Shown here: positions 54,166 to 62,115 of the stretch, in pieces
Position numbering within the stretch: position 1 is the stretch's first letter
Layout: each line of letters begins with the position of its first letter
DNA from: Pseudomonas caricapapayae
Lineage (GTDB): Bacteria; Pseudomonadota; Gammaproteobacteria; Pseudomonadales; Pseudomonadaceae
Direction: 5' to 3'
Assembly (NCBI RefSeq): GCF_001400735.1
Contig: NZ_LJPW01000139.1
Location: forward strand, 1 to 62,465
DNA length: 62,465 nucleotides
Made by a program: the position numbers and the translations under genes
The notes under the pieces: model-generated
Database searches by the model: none
What the model saw: only the letters and a program-made list of their open reading frames with translations
Told to the model about the DNA's origin: nothing

Positions 54166-54546
54166 ATGCTTCGTAGCTTTTTGATGCTTGCCGCGTTCTT
54201 CGGCTTTACGGGTGTGGCCTTGGGCGCATTTGCGGCGCACGGTCTCAAGGAGCGCTTGAGTGCCGAGTACCTGGCGGTGTTTCACACAGGCGTGCTTTAT
54301 CAACTGATTCACGCGTTGGCTCTGCTGGGCGTGGCGATACTGGCAACGCACATCCCCGGCCGCTTGATCACCTGGGCCGGGTTTTCCTTCGCAGTCGGTA
54401 TTCTGCTGTTTTCCGGCAGCCTCTATGCCTTGACCCTCACCGGGTTCAGCAAGCTGGGCATCGTCACCCCGTTCGGTGGCCTGGCATTTCTGTTCGGCTG
54501 GTCGATGCTGGGGCTGGCGGCCTGGAGGCTGGGTTCTGCTCCTTGA
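54166..54546 (+). CDS. DUF423 family inner-membrane protein
   Basis: The 126-residue protein has four predicted membrane helices and the DUF423/YgdD opening MLRSFLMLAAFFGFTGVALGAFAAHGLKERLS, with HTGVLYQLIHALALL and LTGFSKLGIVTPFGGLAFLFGW later. The family is widespread in bacteria with no known function. It is 81 bases from the divergent mtgA gene. Confidence 0.92.
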   Translation: MLRSFLMLAAFFGFTGVALGAFAAHGLKERLSAEYLAVFHTGVLYQLIHALALLGVAILATHIPGRLITWAGFSFAVGILLFSGSLYALTLTGFSKLGIVTPFGGLAFLFGWSMLGLAAWRLGSAP

Positions 54547-54658
54547 GTGAAGGCTTGAACGGCAGGCCGTGCTTGAGACGAATGGCGTGGCTTTGCCTTG
54601 GTCATACCGGCTGATCGGGCTAGAATGCTCGCCCCCTAAAAATGATGGCTGCTCCCGC

Positions 54659-54859
54659 ATGCACATTCAGTTGAACGGTGAACCCTTTGAATTGCCCGAT
54701 GGTGAAACCGTCGCGGCATTACTGACCCGCCTGGACCTTGCCGGACGCCGGGTTGCGGTGGAGCTGAACCTGGATATCGTGCCGCGCAGCCAGCATGTGA
54801 CAGCCGTCCTGCGTGAGGGCGATCAGGTCGAAGTGGTTCATGCCATTGGTGGCGGCTAG
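54659..54859 (+). CDS. thiS: Sulfur carrier protein ThiS
   Basis: The 66-residue ubiquitin-fold protein starts at the ATG at 54659 (MHIQLNGEPFELPDGETVAALL). It ends in HAIGGG; the terminal glycines form the thiocarboxylate that donates sulfur for the thiazole ring of thiamine. It lies 52 bases before thiG, its partner. A longer frame upstream is not supported. Confidence 0.94.
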   Translation: MHIQLNGEPFELPDGETVAALLTRLDLAGRRVAVELNLDIVPRSQHVTAVLREGDQVEVVHAIGGG

Positions 54860-54911
54860 TCGGCAATTCGCACTGCGCCCACCCCCAATCTGCCCGTAAT
54901 GAGGATTTCCG

Positions 54912-55706
54912 ATGAGCAATGTTCGCAGCGACAAGCCTTTCGTTCTGGCCGGTCGGACCTTCGAGTCGCGCCTGTTGGTAGGCACCGGCAAGTACATCGA
55001 TATGGAACAGACCCGTCTGGCCATCGAGGCCTCGGGTGCCGAGATCGTCACCGTGGCCGTACGTCGCACCAACCTGGGCCAGAACCCGGGTGAGCCAAAC
55101 CTGCTGGACGTACTGCCACCCGACCGCTACACGATTCTGCCGAATACTGCTGGCTGCTTCGATGCGACCGAGGCTGTGCGTACCTGCCGCCTGTCGCGGG
55201 AACTGCTCGACGGCCGCAATCTGGTCAAGCTCGAAGTGCTGGCCGACCAGAAAACCCTGTTCCCGAATGTGATCGAAACGCTCAAGGCCGCCGAGATCCT
55301 GGTCAAGGACGGTTTTGACGTAATGGTTTACACCAGCGATGACCCGATCATCGCCCGCCAGCTGGCGGAAATCGGCTGTATCGCGATCATGCCGCTGGCC
55401 GGACTGATCGGCAGCGGGCTGGGGATCTGCAACCCGTACAACCTGCAGATCATTCTTGAAGAAACCCAAGTGCCTGTGCTGGTCGATGCCGGTGTCGGCA
55501 CCGCGTCCGACGCCACTATCGCGATGGAGCTGGGCTGTGAAGCCGTGTTGATGAACTCGGCCATCGCCCATGCCCGGCAGCCGGTCATGATGGCCGAAGC
55601 CATGAAGCACGCTGTAATTGCTGGTCGTCTGGCCTACCTTGCCGGGCGTATGCCACGAAAACTCTATGCCAGCGCGTCTTCGCCGCTGGATGGCCTGATC
55701 AAGTAA
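54912..55706 (+). CDS. thiG: Thiazole synthase ThiG
   Basis: The 264-residue enzyme builds the thiamine thiazole phosphate from deoxyxylulose phosphate, dehydroglycine and ThiS thiocarboxylate. Characteristic segments are FESRLLVGTGKYIDMEQT, EIVTVAVRRTNLGQN (catalytic lysine region downstream in NLVKLEVL), PNTAGCFDATEAVRT and PVLVDAGVGTASDAT. It follows thiS directly and is followed by trmB. Confidence 0.97.
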   Translation: MSNVRSDKPFVLAGRTFESRLLVGTGKYIDMEQTRLAIEASGAEIVTVAVRRTNLGQNPGEPNLLDVLPPDRYTILPNTAGCFDATEAVRTCRLSRELLDGRNLVKLEVLADQKTLFPNVIETLKAAEILVKDGFDVMVYTSDDPIIARQLAEIGCIAIMPLAGLIGSGLGICNPYNLQIILEETQVPVLVDAGVGTASDATIAMELGCEAVLMNSAIAHARQPVMMAEAMKHAVIAGRLAYLAGRMPRKLYASASSPLDGLIK

Positions 55707-55716
55707 GAGCCCGTTG

Positions 55717-56451
55717 ATGACTGATTCGCACGTACCGCACCCAGAGTCGCCTGCTGTAGAAGAGGGCGAAGAGCGCCCGCACCGCCGCATCAAGAGTTTC
55801 GTGATGCGCGCCGGTCGCATGACCGAAGGTCAGCAGCGCGGCCTTGATCAGGGCCGCCCCTTGTATGGCCTTTCTCTGACTGAGGCGCCGGTGGATTTCG
55901 ATCAGGTATTCGGTCGTTCTGCACCGCGCACTCTGGAGATCGGTTTTGGCATGGGCCACTCGTTGCTGGAAATGGCGGCAGCGGCTCCCGAGCACGATTT
56001 CATCGGTGTCGAGGTGCATTCTCCTGGCGTGGGCGCGCTGCTCAATGGCGTGCTGACCCAGGGGCTGACCAATGTACGCGTCTACGATTGTGACGCCATT
56101 GAAGTGCTCAACCGTTGCATCGCGGATAACAGCCTTGATCGCCTGATGCTGTTCTTCCCGGATCCGTGGCACAAGAGCCGTCACCACAAGCGCCGCATCG
56201 TGCAGCCCGAGTTTGCAGCATTGGTACGCAGCAAGTTGAAGGTTGGCGGTGTGTTCCACATGGCCACCGATTGGGGGCCGTACGCGGAATACATGCTGGA
56301 AGTGATGAGCGTAGCGCCCGGTTATCGCAATCAGGCCGACGACAACCAGTACGTACCCCGCCCGGCCGAACGCCCGATTACCAAGTTCGAGCGCCGTGGC
56401 GAAAAGCTCGGCCACGGCGTCTGGGATCTGAAGTTCGAAAAGATCGACTGA
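55717..56451 (+). CDS. trmB: tRNA (guanine-46-N7)-methyltransferase
   Basis: The 244-residue enzyme makes m7G46 in tRNA. TLEIGFGMGHSLLEMAA (motif I) is near residue 72, DFIGVEVHSPGVGALL follows, and LMLFFPDPWHKSRHHKRRIVQPEF near residue 150 is the TrmB signature. The start is the ATG at 55717, 10 bases after the thiG stop; a TTG one codon earlier is less likely. Confidence 0.97.
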   Translation: MTDSHVPHPESPAVEEGEERPHRRIKSFVMRAGRMTEGQQRGLDQGRPLYGLSLTEAPVDFDQVFGRSAPRTLEIGFGMGHSLLEMAAAAPEHDFIGVEVHSPGVGALLNGVLTQGLTNVRVYDCDAIEVLNRCIADNSLDRLMLFFPDPWHKSRHHKRRIVQPEFAALVRSKLKVGGVFHMATDWGPYAEYMLEVMSVAPGYRNQADDNQYVPRPAERPITKFERRGEKLGHGVWDLKFEKID

Positions 56452-56460
56452 ACAGGCAGT

Positions 56461-56484
56461 TCGTGCCCGGTCCCTCGGGCACGA
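56461..56484. terminator. Hairpin between convergent trmB and the phosphatase gene
   Basis: TCGTGCCCG pairs with CGGGCACGA across GTCCCT, 9 bases past the trmB stop. There is no T run, so it is only a possible terminator. Confidence 0.5.
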
Positions 56485-56512
56485 CCCTGCAACAGAAAGC
56501 GTATCCCGCCTC

Positions 56513-57571
56513 TTATTGAATTTCGTCCGGCTTGACGATTACCCAGTTCTTGTCAGCCGTGACCGGCAACTTCTCTTTGGCCTGGGCTTCGGCGTTGTCC
56601 TTGATCATGCCGTTCAACTGGGTCATGTACTTGTCTTTGCGGTTGATCCACAAGTGCACGCCGCCCTTGCTCACATCGACGCTGTGAAACAGCATGTAGC
56701 CGTCGCTGGTCGGGGTATCGCCGCCAACCAGCACCGGTTTTTTCCACTGGTCGATGTAGGTCAGAATCGCCGCCTGCTTACCGGCCATCCAGGTGGCCGG
56801 GGTCCACAGGTAAGGCGTCAGTTCCAGACCCATGTTGCTTTTCGCATCGTATTTGCCGGCGGTGATCTGCTTGCGGGCAGTGGTCAGCTCGCCGGTCTTG
56901 CGGTCTTTCAGCAGCGTGGTGACGCCTATCACATTCTGCGGTTTGACGTTGTAACCGTACTTGGGATCGGCGGCGACCATGCGCACCAGCTCTTCGGACG
57001 CTGCGGTCATCACGTAGACCTCGATGCCGTTCTCCATCAGCTTGTTGTACAGCTCGGTCTGGCCAGTGAATACACGTGGCGGCTCGACATTGAGCTGCTT
57101 GACGGTATCGCCGTCGTAATAGGTCGCAGGGATCGGCTTTTTCAGGGCCATCAACTCATCGACGTAGCCTTTCAGCTCCTGCAGCGTAAAGCCGGAAAAC
57201 ACCTGCGCGACCCACGGGTAGCAGACCATGTCGTCTATTTCGCAAAGACGGTAGTAGTAACTGAACAGGCTTTCCTTGTGTTCGGCGGTGTCTTTGAAAG
57301 GGATGAGTTTCAAGGAAGGATCGAGCGTTTCGCGGGTAATCAGCCCTTTGTTTTCCATGTACGGCAGCAGCGACTCTTCAAGGTCGAAGCGGTAGCTGGT
57401 GTTGTCCATGTCAAAGACCGCGTAGTTGCCCTTGTTGGCGTTGGCGGCAATCATCGCGTCGAGCGCCTTGGCGGCGGGCTCAGGCCAGTGCTTCAATTCA
57501 GTGGCAGCAAAGGACTGGCTGGCAAGCCCGGCACAGAGTGCGGCAGCCAGCAGTTTTGGCGCGATTTTCAT
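56513..57571 (-). CDS. Periplasmic HAD phosphatase, phosphorylcholine phosphatase (PchP)-like
   Basis: The 352-residue protein has a signal peptide (MKIAPKLLAAALCAGLASQSFA) and the HAD motif FDMDNTSYRF with DMDNT at precursor residues 54-58. If cleaved after residue 23, this is residues 31-35, the position reported for P. aeruginosa phosphorylcholine phosphatase (PA5292). Motif II reads MTAAS, a conserved lysine region follows, and motif III is GGDTPTSD (GDTPDSD in PA5292). It would release choline from phosphorylcholine in the periplasm. This fits the choline and glycine betaine genes elsewhere in the window. The ATG follows GGGGAAATCGCC. Confidence 0.85.
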   Translation of the reverse strand: MKIAPKLLAAALCAGLASQSFAATELKHWPEPAAKALDAMIAANANKGNYAVFDMDNTSYRFDLEESLLPYMENKGLITRETLDPSLKLIPFKDTAEHKESLFSYYYRLCEIDDMVCYPWVAQVFSGFTLQELKGYVDELMALKKPIPATYYDGDTVKQLNVEPPRVFTGQTELYNKLMENGIEVYVMTAASEELVRMVAADPKYGYNVKPQNVIGVTTLLKDRKTGELTTARKQITAGKYDAKSNMGLELTPYLWTPATWMAGKQAAILTYIDQWKKPVLVGGDTPTSDGYMLFHSVDVSKGGVHLWINRKDKYMTQLNGMIKDNAEAQAKEKLPVTADKNWVIVKPDEIQ

Positions 57572-57760
57572 AGGCGATTTCCCCTTGTCATAAAAACGAA
57601 GGGGCAGACCGTAACAAAATATTGTGAAGGCAAAAGTACGTCAGCGACCCGAAAAAGGCCTAAAGACGTCGTTTGCCCCTTTGTTTGCGACGCTAAAACC
57701 AAAAGCGACACTTTTGTTGCAGTTTTTTGTGGGCAACCGTTGTTGCACTGAAAACAGCGA

Positions 57761-58273
57761 TCAGGTGCGTTCCCAGACTTCAAAATTGTAAGCAGGCTTG
57801 TCGTCGATGGCGGCGTTTTCGGCAGTGGACACCAGCGTCCATTGCGCCTTGTCGAACTCAGGAAACCACGCGTCGCCTTCCGGGCTCAGTGCGACGCGAG
57901 TCAGGTAGAGACGATCTGCCCGATCAAGGGCCTGAGCGTAAAGCTGAGCGCCGCCGATCAGCATCAGCTCGTCCACGCCCTGTTGCTGCGCCCACTGTTC
58001 GGCACGCACGACTGCGGCGTCCAGCGAGGCGAAGACTTCGGCGCCTTCAAGCTGCAGGCCGGTCTGGCGGCTGACCACCAGATTCAAACGACCGGGTAGC
58101 GGACGACCGAGCGAATCCCAGGTCTTGCGGCCCATGATGATCGGCTTGCCGAGCGTCGTTGCCTTGAAATATTTGAAATCCCCCGGCAAATGCCAGGGCA
58201 TGGAGTTTTCGACGCCGATCACTCGGTTTTCACCAAGGGCGGCAATCAGGCTGAGGGGGAGGTGAGTTTTCAT
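57761..58273 (-). CDS. folA: Dihydrofolate reductase
   Basis: The 170-residue enzyme reduces dihydrofolate with NADPH. It starts MKTHLPLSLIAALGENRVIGVENSMPWHLPGD, has IIMGRKTWDSLGRPLPGR near residue 50 and GGAQLYAQAL near residue 108. All are standard for the family. The gene is monocistronic; the 189-base gap to the phosphatase gene shows no additional gene. Confidence 0.97.
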   Translation of the reverse strand: MKTHLPLSLIAALGENRVIGVENSMPWHLPGDFKYFKATTLGKPIIMGRKTWDSLGRPLPGRLNLVVSRQTGLQLEGAEVFASLDAAVVRAEQWAQQQGVDELMLIGGAQLYAQALDRADRLYLTRVALSPEGDAWFPEFDKAQWTLVSTAENAAIDDKPAYNFEVWERT

Positions 58274-58382
58274 GCCGCGAGGATATCAGAGGTCACGGGG
58301 CAGGCGAATGAACTGACACACGCCGTGCTCAGTCCCATGACAGCGGTTATGCTCGCCGCTGAATTCAATCAAGAGACACTGT

Positions 58383-59762
58383 GTGACTGTATTGACCCCA
58401 CTCGATACCCTCTGGCTGACCGAAGCCGTGCGCCTGCGTGAACAACAGGCTGGCGCGCTGGACGATCAGGACGCCAATCGCCGTGCCCGCGCTGCCGGGG
58501 GCGATCTGACTGCCCGCCTTACCCATCGCGCCCTCGGGTTGGCAGAGCGTGACGGCATGCTCGGCGCATTGCACCGCTGGAAGCAGGGTGCGCGGCTGGC
58601 AATCATTGCACTGGCGATGCTCGCGCTCATCAGTGGCGCAGGCCTGGCGTTCGCTGCAATGGGCGACGGGCAGGCCCCGGTCAACGTGTTCTGGGCGTTG
58701 GGCAGTTTGCTTGGGCTGAACCTGGTGCTGTTGCTGACCTGGACGCTGGGGCTGATCTTCGCTGGACGCAGCAATACCGGATTGGGCCGGTTATGGCTGT
58801 GGCTGAGTGAAAAGCTCGCCCGTGATGCGCAGGCCGCGCAACTCGCACCTGCTCTGATCCTGCTGCTGCAGCGTAAGCGCCTGAACCGCTGGGTGCTGGG
58901 GCTGGTGGTGCACAGCCTGTGGCTGCTGGCGCTGTTCAGTGCGCTGGCGGTGCTGTTAATGCTGATGGCAACCCGGCGTTATGGATTCGTCTGGGAAACC
59001 ACTATTTTGAGCGGCGACACCTTTGTCAGCCTGACCCAGGCCCTCAGTACGGTGCCAGCCTGGCTGGGCTTCAGCGTGCCGGACGAAACCATGATTCGCG
59101 CCAGCGGCAATGGCGCTTTGAGTATCGAGAGTGCCCGCCAGGCCTGGGCTGCGTGGCTGGTGGGTGTGTTGCTGGTCTACGGCATCGTGCCGCGTCTGCT
59201 GCTGGCCGGCTTCTGTCTGTGGCGCTGGAAGCAGAGGCGGGCAGCGCTGAGCCTTGACCTTGATTTACCTCAATACCTTGAATTGCGTGAGCGCCTGATG
59301 CCCAGCAGCGAGCGTTTGGGCGTCAACGATGCCGAGCCTGCTGCGCTGCATCAGGTGCAGTCCAGCGCAGGAGCAACCGAAAGCAACGGCGCGCTGCTGG
59401 TGGCAATCGAGCTGGATGATCAGCAGTTCTGGCCGCCCGAGCTACCGCCCGGTGTGGCCGATGCAGGCATTCTCGACAGCCGTGAATCGCGCCACAAGCT
59501 GCTGGAGCAACTGACCCGGTTCCCGCCTTCGCGCATGGTGATCGCGTGTGATCCGCGCCGCTCGCCGGACCGCGGCAGCCTGGCGCTGATCGCCGAACTG
59601 GCGCGCTGCGCCGGAGCAACGCGCATCTGGCTGTTGCCCGCGCCTGCCGGGCAGACGCTTGATTCGGAGCGTTTGGGCGACTGGCACGTCGCGCTGGATC
59701 AATTGCAGTTGCCGCACGCCGACACTGTGCCCTTGAACTGGCTGGAGACAGGCCATGACTGA
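58383..59762 (+). CDS. DUF2868 family membrane protein
   Basis: The 459-residue protein starts at the GTG at 58383 (MTVLTPLDTLWLTEAVRLREQ) after CAAGAGACACT. It has about four predicted membrane helices (near residues 65-85, 100-125, 165-190 and 255-285) and a long C-terminal cytoplasmic half with LLVAIELDDQQFWPPELPPGVADAG. DUF2868 proteins have no known function. It overlaps the next gene, a GTPase, by 8 bases, so the two are co-translated and probably work together at the membrane. Confidence 0.88.
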   Translation: MTVLTPLDTLWLTEAVRLREQQAGALDDQDANRRARAAGGDLTARLTHRALGLAERDGMLGALHRWKQGARLAIIALAMLALISGAGLAFAAMGDGQAPVNVFWALGSLLGLNLVLLLTWTLGLIFAGRSNTGLGRLWLWLSEKLARDAQAAQLAPALILLLQRKRLNRWVLGLVVHSLWLLALFSALAVLLMLMATRRYGFVWETTILSGDTFVSLTQALSTVPAWLGFSVPDETMIRASGNGALSIESARQAWAAWLVGVLLVYGIVPRLLLAGFCLWRWKQRRAALSLDLDLPQYLELRERLMPSSERLGVNDAEPAALHQVQSSAGATESNGALLVAIELDDQQFWPPELPPGVADAGILDSRESRHKLLEQLTRFPPSRMVIACDPRRSPDRGSLALIAELARCAGATRIWLLPAPAGQTLDSERLGDWHVALDQLQLPHADTVPLNWLETGHD

Positions 59763-61143
59763 AGCAGACGGCACTCGCGCAATCAAGCTGGCGGTCGTCG
59801 GTCATACCAACGTCGGCAAGACTTCGCTGCTGCGCACCCTGACCGGCGATGTCAGCTTCGGCGAAGTGTCACACCGGCCCAGCACTACTCGGCATGTCGA
59901 GGGCGCACGCCTTTCTGTGGACGGTCAGGCCGTGGTCGAGCTGTACGACACGCCCGGTCTGGAAGACGCCATCGCGCTGCTCGATTATCTGGAGCGCCTC
60001 GACCGTCCCGGCGAGCGCCTGGATGGCCCGGCGCGGCTGGCGCGTTTTCTGGAGGGTAGCGAAGCACGGCAGCGCTTCGAGCAAGAGGCCAAGGTCATGC
60101 GCCAGTTGCTCGGTTCGGATGCCGGTCTGTATGTGATCGATGCGCGTGAGCCGGTGCTGGCCAAATACCGTGACGAGCTGGCGGTACTGGCGAGCTGCGG
60201 CAAGCCGCTGCTGCCGGTTCTGAATTTTGTCAGTGCGCAGCAGCACCGTGAGCCCGAGTGGCGAGAAGCACTTTCACGTCTGGGCCTGCATGCGCTGGTG
60301 CGTTTCGACAGCGTGGCACCGCCGGAAGACGGCGGCCGTCGTCTGTATGAAAGCCTGGCGTTGCTGCTGGAAAGCGCGCGGCCTCGGCTCGAGCGTTTGA
60401 TTGAAGATCAAGAGAAGCAACGTCGCGCCAGAAAGCACAGCGCGGCGCGTCTCATCGCCGAGTTGTTGATTGACTGTGCGGCCTGTCGGCGCAGCGTCGA
60501 GACCACGCCAGAGCATGAGCAGCAGGCGGTGGAGGCCTTGCGTGAGGCTGTCCGGCGGCGCGAGCAGCAGAGTGTCGAGGCGCTGCTCAAGCTGTATGCG
60601 TTTCGCAAGGGCGATGTTACCAGCAGCGATTTACCGTTGATGGACGGCCGTTGGGGGGATGACCTGTTCAATCCGGAAACCCTCAAATTGATGGGCGTGC
60701 GCGTTGGTGGCGGCGTGGCCGCTGGCGCTGCGGCCGGGGCAGGGGTCGACCTGATGGTCGGCGGCGTGACGCTGGGCGCGGCGGCGTTGGTCGGGGCGAT
60801 TGCAGGGGGGGCGTTATCCACGGCGCGCAGCTACGGAGGCCGGTTGCTGGGCAAGCTCAAGGGGCGCAGAGAACTGACCGTCGACGATGCGGTACTGCGT
60901 CTGCTCGCCCTGCGTCAGCGCCACTTGCTGCTGGCGCTGGGTGTCAGAGGTCACGCAGCCCTGCACAGCATGGAATTGACCACACCGCAGGACAAGACCT
61001 GGCGCAAAGGCAAAATTCCCGAGCCCCTGTCACGCGCCCGCGCCCACCCGCAATGGTCGACGCTCAACCCGCAGCCCAGGCCTAATCAGGGCGAAAGGCA
61101 GGAAGCTATCGATGAGTTGGCGGAGGCGGTATTGCAGGACTGA
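59755..61143 (+). CDS. DUF3482-type GTPase with a glycine/alanine-rich hydrophobic segment
   Basis: The 462-residue protein has a P-loop GTPase domain (about residues 1-200): GHTNVGKTSLLRTL (G1), STTRHVEG (G2 region), LYDTPGLEDA (G3). The expected N/TKxD motif is not obvious (VLNFVSAQQH instead), as in some Era-like families. A Gly/Ala-rich stretch (about residues 314-362: GGGVAAGAAAGAGVD, VGGVTLGAAALVGAIAGGAL) could insert into the membrane. It pairs with the DUF2868 membrane protein. Family function is unknown. Confidence 0.88.
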   Translation: MTEADGTRAIKLAVVGHTNVGKTSLLRTLTGDVSFGEVSHRPSTTRHVEGARLSVDGQAVVELYDTPGLEDAIALLDYLERLDRPGERLDGPARLARFLEGSEARQRFEQEAKVMRQLLGSDAGLYVIDAREPVLAKYRDELAVLASCGKPLLPVLNFVSAQQHREPEWREALSRLGLHALVRFDSVAPPEDGGRRLYESLALLLESARPRLERLIEDQEKQRRARKHSAARLIAELLIDCAACRRSVETTPEHEQQAVEALREAVRRREQQSVEALLKLYAFRKGDVTSSDLPLMDGRWGDDLFNPETLKLMGVRVGGGVAAGAAAGAGVDLMVGGVTLGAAALVGAIAGGALSTARSYGGRLLGKLKGRRELTVDDAVLRLLALRQRHLLLALGVRGHAALHSMELTTPQDKTWRKGKIPEPLSRARAHPQWSTLNPQPRPNQGERQEAIDELAEAVLQD

Positions 61144-61146
61144 GCC

Positions 61147-61253
61147 TTCAGGCGCTGAGGACAGGACGCAGAGCGTCGGCACGATAGTTACGGGGCCATC
61201 GCTCCGCACGCTCCAGTGTGGGAATGCCTTGCGTGACGCTCCGCGTCACAGAT
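61147..61253. repeat. Intergenic palindromic repeat, copy 7
   Basis: The patch after the GTPase gene contains GGACGCAGAGCGTCGGCACGATAG, CCATCGCTCCGCACGCTCC and GTGACGCTCCGCGTCAC. Copies 1 and 7 share the string CGTCGGCACGATAGTTACGG. Like the others it follows the 3' end of a gene. Confidence 0.7.
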
Positions 61254-61324
61254 TTATGGCGTGCCGCCGAGCGATGGTCAGAGGGATTCAGGCTGCTGGC
61301 CAAGCAGTGAAAACGCGTCGCTGA

Positions 61325-61354
61325 TTTTTTATTGATTGATCGTTCAATAAAAAA
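61325..61354. promoter_or_regulatory. BetI operator candidate
   Basis: TTTTTTATTGA pairs perfectly with TCAATAAAAAA across an 8-base centre (TTGATCGT), 64 bases in front of betI. The inner part TTGATTGATCGTTCAA has the two-fold form expected of a TetR-type (BetI) site. BetI represses its own bet operon and is relieved by choline. Confidence 0.7.
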
Positions 61355-61417
61355 ACTTTAGACTGACGTCACCACTTTGGTACAACGATCACTGCAGACA
61401 TCGGGAGATTTGCGCCA

Positions 61418-62011
61418 ATGCCCAAGGTCGGAATGCAACCCATCCGCCGCCAACAACTGATCCAGGCCACGCTCACTGCGGTCGATCAGGTCGGTATGGG
61501 CGATGCCAGCATCGCCTTGATTGCGCGACTGGCGGGCGTCTCCAACGGCATCATCAGTCACTATTTCCAGGACAAGAACGGTCTGATAGCTGCCACGATG
61601 CGGCACCTGATGAACGCCTTGATCCAGAACGTCCGCGAGCGTCGGCAGGCGCTGACCGAAGACAGTCCCAGGGCTCATCTGCAAGTGATTATCGAAGGCA
61701 ACTTCGACGCCAGCCAGGTCAGCGGCCCGGCCATGAAAACCTGGCTGGCCTTCTGGGCGACCAGCATGCATCACCCTTCGCTGCATCGTTTGCAGCGTAT
61801 CAACGACCACCGTTTGTATTCGAACCTGTGCTGTCAGTTCCGCCGTACCTTGCCACTGGAACAGGCACGCAGCGCCGCTCGCGGACTGGCAGCCCTGATC
61901 GACGGGCTGTGGTTGAGAGGCGCACTGTCAGGCGATGCATTCGACACTGAGCAAGCGCAACGGATCGCCTACGAATACATGGATTTTCAATTGGCGAAAT
62001 CGGCAGGCTGA
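61418..62011 (+). CDS. betI: Choline-responsive TetR repressor BetI
   Basis: The 197-residue repressor starts MPKVGMQPIRRQQLIQATL after ATCGGGAGATTTGCGCC, with a TetR helix-turn-helix in GDASIALIARLAGVSNGIISHYFQDKNGLI. The C-terminal ligand domain includes WLAFWATSMHHPSLHRLQRIN and ALIDGLWLRGAL, as in other BetI proteins. It controls the bet operon (betIBA), whose betB gene follows after 104 bases. Confidence 0.96.
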   Translation: MPKVGMQPIRRQQLIQATLTAVDQVGMGDASIALIARLAGVSNGIISHYFQDKNGLIAATMRHLMNALIQNVRERRQALTEDSPRAHLQVIIEGNFDASQVSGPAMKTWLAFWATSMHHPSLHRLQRINDHRLYSNLCCQFRRTLPLEQARSAARGLAALIDGLWLRGALSGDAFDTEQAQRIAYEYMDFQLAKSAG

Positions 62012-62115
62012 GCGCTTTCGAAGCCTGCTTGCCGAACGACTGGACACGCGTGTTGCCCAATGTTTCCGGCACACTGAGATCAGTCATCGCCCCCCACTGA
62101 ATTTGCGAGGACTTT

